From NCBI GenBank assembly GCA_963978895.1, contig OZ022238.1, positions 1,045,559-1,109,558 on the forward strand: a stretch of 64,000 bases of DNA, written 5' to 3'. Source of the stretch: Erpobdella octoculata (lineage: Eukaryota > Annelida > Clitellata > Hirudinida > Erpobdellidae). Shown piece after piece: positions 60,457-64,000 of this stretch. Below the pieces are notes generated by a model, which ran no database searches, was not told the origin of the DNA, and saw nothing but the letters and a program-made list of their open reading frames with translations. Made by a program: the position numbers and the translations under genes. The stretch's first letter is position 1, and each line of letters starts with the position of its first letter.

Positions 60457-62026
60457 CTACGACGATGATGTTGTTGTTGATGATGATGATGATGATGACG
60501 ATGTTGATGATGATTATGATGATGATGATGTTGATGATAATGATGATGACGATGATGACGATAGATGAAAAGAAAAGAAAGACAGTAAAAAATTATAAAC
60601 CAGCAGATTGTCACCTTAGTGTTGGGATCGATGAGGTTGACACCGTTCTTGTTGATTCCGATCAGGAGAAACTCCGGCAGGCTCGGTTCGGTCATTTGCT
60701 GCAAAAGCCATGATTATCAGCGCCGATAAAGAACAAACACAAAAAACATAAAATCATTAAATATTCATCATCATAAAATCATTAAATATTCATCATCATA
60801 AAATCATTAAATATTCATCATCATCATCATCATCATAAAATCATTAAATATTCATCATCATCATCATAAAATCATTAAATATTCATCATCATCATCATCA
60901 AAAAATCATTAAATATTCATCATCATCATAAAATCATTAAATATTCATCATCATCATCATCATCATAAAATCTTTAAATATTCATCATCATCATCATAAA
61001 ATCATTAAATATTCATCATCATCAAAACAACAACAACATAGAACAAATGACCCTCACCTTGACCTCAAAGAAGGCCGAACCGAAAGTGGGCCACTTGTAC
61101 GTGTACTTGAGGAACTCCACTTTGGCGTCCGTGCTGGACATTCCGGAATCCTTGCCGTAGAAGTTCGAGACTTGCTGGAAACAAAGACGGCAAGAAATCG
61201 ATTACAAATAAAACTATTGCAACATCATAGGGGTCGCGCTGGTGCTACAATAAACTGTTTAGCATTGAAATAGTTAAACCATGATGAATTAAACAACTAA
61301 AACTTTAAAAATAAAACCTTTTTCCACTCTTCCGGGGACTGGAAACGAATCAGATCGCTCGGAACGTACTCCTTGATGGTCGCCCTGGAAAAAATACGGC
61401 CGATAAAATTTTCTATTTTAATTTCGCGGAACATCCTAGTCTTGTTAAGACGTGACGCTAAATAAAAGTCGCAATGCATTGTTACGAATTAAAAATTTAT
61501 TTTACAGTCGTTTGAGACCGGCGGAACTGAAAATTCGTACTCACGTCATTTGGTCGAGTCGCGACCTGTCGTCTCCGTGGCGACCCCTGTAGACGAGGGC
61601 GGCCAGTCGGGAAGCGTCGTCGGGGGAGCAGCTGTGGTAGCCTCGCAGGAGTTTCGGCAGTTCCTGTCGGTGAAAATAATATAATTGTTCCATATAATGT
61701 ATAATTATTTTATATAATTTATAATTATTTTATATAATTTATAATTATTTTATTTAATATATAATTATTTTATATGACTTATAATTATTTTATATAATTT
61801 ATAATTATTTTATTACCTGATGATAGTGGAAAACAACATCAGCATTGACGTCCGCTCCAGGCACAGTATTCGTCCAGAGTTTTTTCATGAAGAAAACCTG
61901 TTTTGTAGGTTCAAAAAATACGATTTTAATTATTTATTTATTAAACAAAAATACAATTTTAAATAATAATTAAAAATAAATTTCTAATTAGTAAATAATG
62001 AAATAAATAAATAAAAAAAAATAAAA

Positions 62027-62102
<76 letters not shown>

Positions 62103-63644
62103 CGATATGCTGTTTTTTAATTTTGAGGCACCTGATAGGCCAGCTGGAATGGAGGGTTGGTAGCTCTCATGGAGCCAAGCAATTTCATTGGTTGAGCTTC
62201 TTCGACCCACTCGATTAGATGACGAATGAAGTCAAAGAAAAAGTCTCCTTCCGGAACGCTGATGACTGTAAAGGATCGTGTCGTCGTTTGTAGTCCATCG
62301 TTATTACATCATTTATTTATTACTCACTTAATGATTATCATCGCAAGAGAGACAATCATATATAAATATCACCACAACACTTCTACCGTAACCACCAAGA
62401 AATCATAGCACACTATCATCATCATAATCAAACCACCTTGTGATCAACATCAAATCACCACATCCTGGACTTTCCAGTCACCATCATCATTGTTGTCGTC
62501 ATCATGATATTCACCGTCATCATCATCATCATCATCATATTCATCCTCATCATCATCACATTCATACTAATCATCATCATCACCATAACCATCATAACGA
62601 CCTCTCTCGTTGATCTTGACGAAAAGACTGAACCCGTCGGAAGACTTGAGTTCCAGCCTCGAGGCGATTCCTTGGCACAAGTCAACGGCCCGAGTGCCCG
62701 AGTCCACCTCGAACGCCTCGCTCGTGTCGTCCGGAAAGTAAACCTGTACGGCAGCACGGAAAGGCGGAAGGAGATACGAATCATCAAAAAGACACGAGAA
62801 TCGACAGAACAACGAATCAGTAAAATAGAACGAGACGCAGCAAACCTTGTGGAATATCTGGGTAGTCTTGTGCTGTATAGCTTCTACCTCTACCTGGTGG
62901 GGTGGATACTTTCGGTTTCCAGTTCTAAAAATAAACAAAGTCCTCATGAATATTCATAGGCGATTAATTAACCGTAAGAGGCTGGTGAAAAAGGCAGTGG
63001 CCGAAACCTCAAAGTTTTCTGTAAACGCGCCAGGCAGTCCAGAGCGATCACGCTGTTCGACCTCGACCTTAGAAACAGGGTGACCTCTTTAAGGAGATTC
63101 GTGCTAGAGGGGTAGCAGCCCGTTAGAAGCCACAGCAGCTCCCAGCCTGCTTCTTCGCTCGACCTAAATAACGATGTAAACGTTGATCGTTCAATAGATG
63201 ATAAAACAATCACATCGGAAAAATAAAGGCGACATCTTCTATATAAGTACATTAATCAATCAAAAACTCAAATCTAAAAAATTACAACTCAGACAATAAA
63301 TTATATAAAACGAAGATATTATGCAACCTTGATGCTTAAATAAATATGAATAAATGTAATTATAATACAAAATTAATAAATATTGAATGTTTTCGTTTCA
63401 TAAAATGAAACAAGAAAATGAAATTGCACAATAAATATATCAGACAATAAATTATATAAAATGAAGATATTATGCAACCTTGGTGCTTAAATAAATATGA
63501 ATAAATGTAATTATAATACAAAATTAATAAATATTGAATGTTTTCGTTTCATAACACGAAAATGAAATTGCACTGGACGAACTTGCTGGGATTTCCAGTC
63601 AGCTGTTTCAGCACCTGGCAGTAGCACTCGTCACGCAGGATCTC
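59639..63644 (-). CDS. MYO7A: Myosin VII heavy chain, C-terminal 415 residues (last 12 exons)
   Basis: Unconventional myosin VII is an actin motor of stereocilia, microvilli and filopodia; its tail binds cargo and adhesion partners. Minus-strand exons: 63583-63644, 63008-63163, 62846-62924, 62602-62743, 62132-62265, 61817-61897, 61545-61663, 61318-61384, 61058-61174, 60615-60698, 60168-60287, 59639-59725. They join in frame to a TGA, giving 415 aa. The head, neck and first MyTH4-FERM lie beyond the window. Residues 1-98 are the end of the second MyTH4 ([40 protein letters not shown]). Residues 100-415 are the second FERM: F1 from [16 protein letters not shown]2 with [13 protein letters not shown], and F3 ending [17 protein letters not shown] and [11 protein letters not shown]. 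Exon 62602-62743 uses a GTCGTT donor. The sequence matches MYO7A/B; A is chosen by overall similarity. Confidence 0.95.
60768..61025. repeat. ~29-bp array in myosin intron
   Basis: About nine units of aaaatcattaaatattc followed by variable (atc)n, between exons 60615-60698 and 61058-61174. Confidence 0.95.
61685..61812. repeat. ~22-bp AT array in myosin intron
   Basis: Five to six units of ataatttataattattttat fill the intron between exons 61545-61663 and 61817-61897. Confidence 0.92.
62030..62100. repeat. (AT)n microsatellite
   Basis: A pure AT run in a myosin intron, 31 bp before the exon at 62132-62265. Confidence 0.97.
63291..63556. repeat. ~150-bp tandem duplication in myosin intron
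   Basis: 63291-63402 and 63441-63553 are near-identical copies (cagacaataaattatata ... gttttcgtttcataa), differing at a few bases, with a diverged joining piece. Confidence 0.92.
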
Positions 63645-63664
63645 CTGGTGGAGACGGGAGAGTT

Positions 63665-64000
63665 ATTTTTGAAGAGACGACACGAGAACAATGTTATAAA
63701 GGATTGAATAATTAATTAACCGCATAAATTAATAAATTAATAAATAACTAAATTAATTAATTAATTAATAATAAATAAATAAATTAATTAATTAATTAAC
63801 TAATAAATTAATGACTAAATAAATTAATAAATGAGTAAATTAATTAAAAAATTAATAAAAAAATAAAATAGTTACTAAAATTATAAATTATGCTTTCAAA
63901 ACAAAGTTTATATAAAAATCAGCAAAACACGCTTCCATGCAAAAAAAAAACTTAAATAAACAAAACAAAAAATAATACTTTTAATTACTGATGTGAATAA
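63665..64000. other. Myosin intron, AT-only simple sequence
   Basis: Upstream (in gene direction) of the first visible exon the sequence is nearly pure A/T with (TTAA)/(AAT) runs to the window edge. No further exon was seen. Confidence 0.7.

Overview
The window is nuclear DNA of an invertebrate metazoan. Its genes are split by short GT-AG introns and encode animal-specific proteins: a TRP channel, the dystroglycan glycosyltransferase LARGE, a SEC14L1-type lipid-binding protein and a class VII myosin. Exons are GC-richer than the AT-rich surroundings. The rest is dense in simple repeats, minisatellites and transposable elements (hAT, Tc1/mariner-like, Helitron, Penelope-like, tRNA-derived SINEs). 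Nothing in the window fixes the phylum.

Layout. 3-2186 (+): a 5'-truncated, uninterrupted ORF for a TRPV-like channel with a coiled-coil tail. 4357-5611 and 14814-17075 (both -): two paralogous four-exon genes for small secreted, cysteine-bearing proteins I do not recognise. They share intron phases and differ by one apparent cysteine pair. Around and inside them, from 2.4 to 27.4 kb, lie mobile elements: a 1.4-kb TIR element, hAT elements with 8-bp target duplications, a foldback element, a perfect 225-bp inverted repeat carrying hammerhead-ribozyme-like motifs, a deleted hAT with a BED-finger fragment, a complete non-autonomous Helitron, and SINEs.

27.9-42.9 kb (+): LARGE. A likely cytoplasmic/TM first exon at 27940 is followed by about 5.7 kb of simple repeats, then 19 exons (822 codons) covering both catalytic domains to the stop. 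A 132-residue Asn-rich insertion separates the two catalytic domains. 47.4-55.7 kb (+): a complete 14-exon SEC14L1-type gene (756 aa; PRELI, CRAL-TRIO, GOLD). 59.6-63.6 kb (-): the last 12 exons (415 aa) of myosin VII, convergent with the SEC14L gene. All exon lengths and phases of these three models were checked by hand and close without frameshifts.

The genes do not form a pathway. LARGE (Golgi matriglycan synthesis), SEC14L (lipid/vesicle trafficking), myosin VII (actin protrusions) and the TRP channel (cation entry) are independent cell-biological functions. The most notable signals are a hAT MITE that inserted exactly at a splice acceptor and duplicated it, the inverted ribozyme-bearing repeat, the two-gene secreted family, and a triplicated splice acceptor in LARGE.
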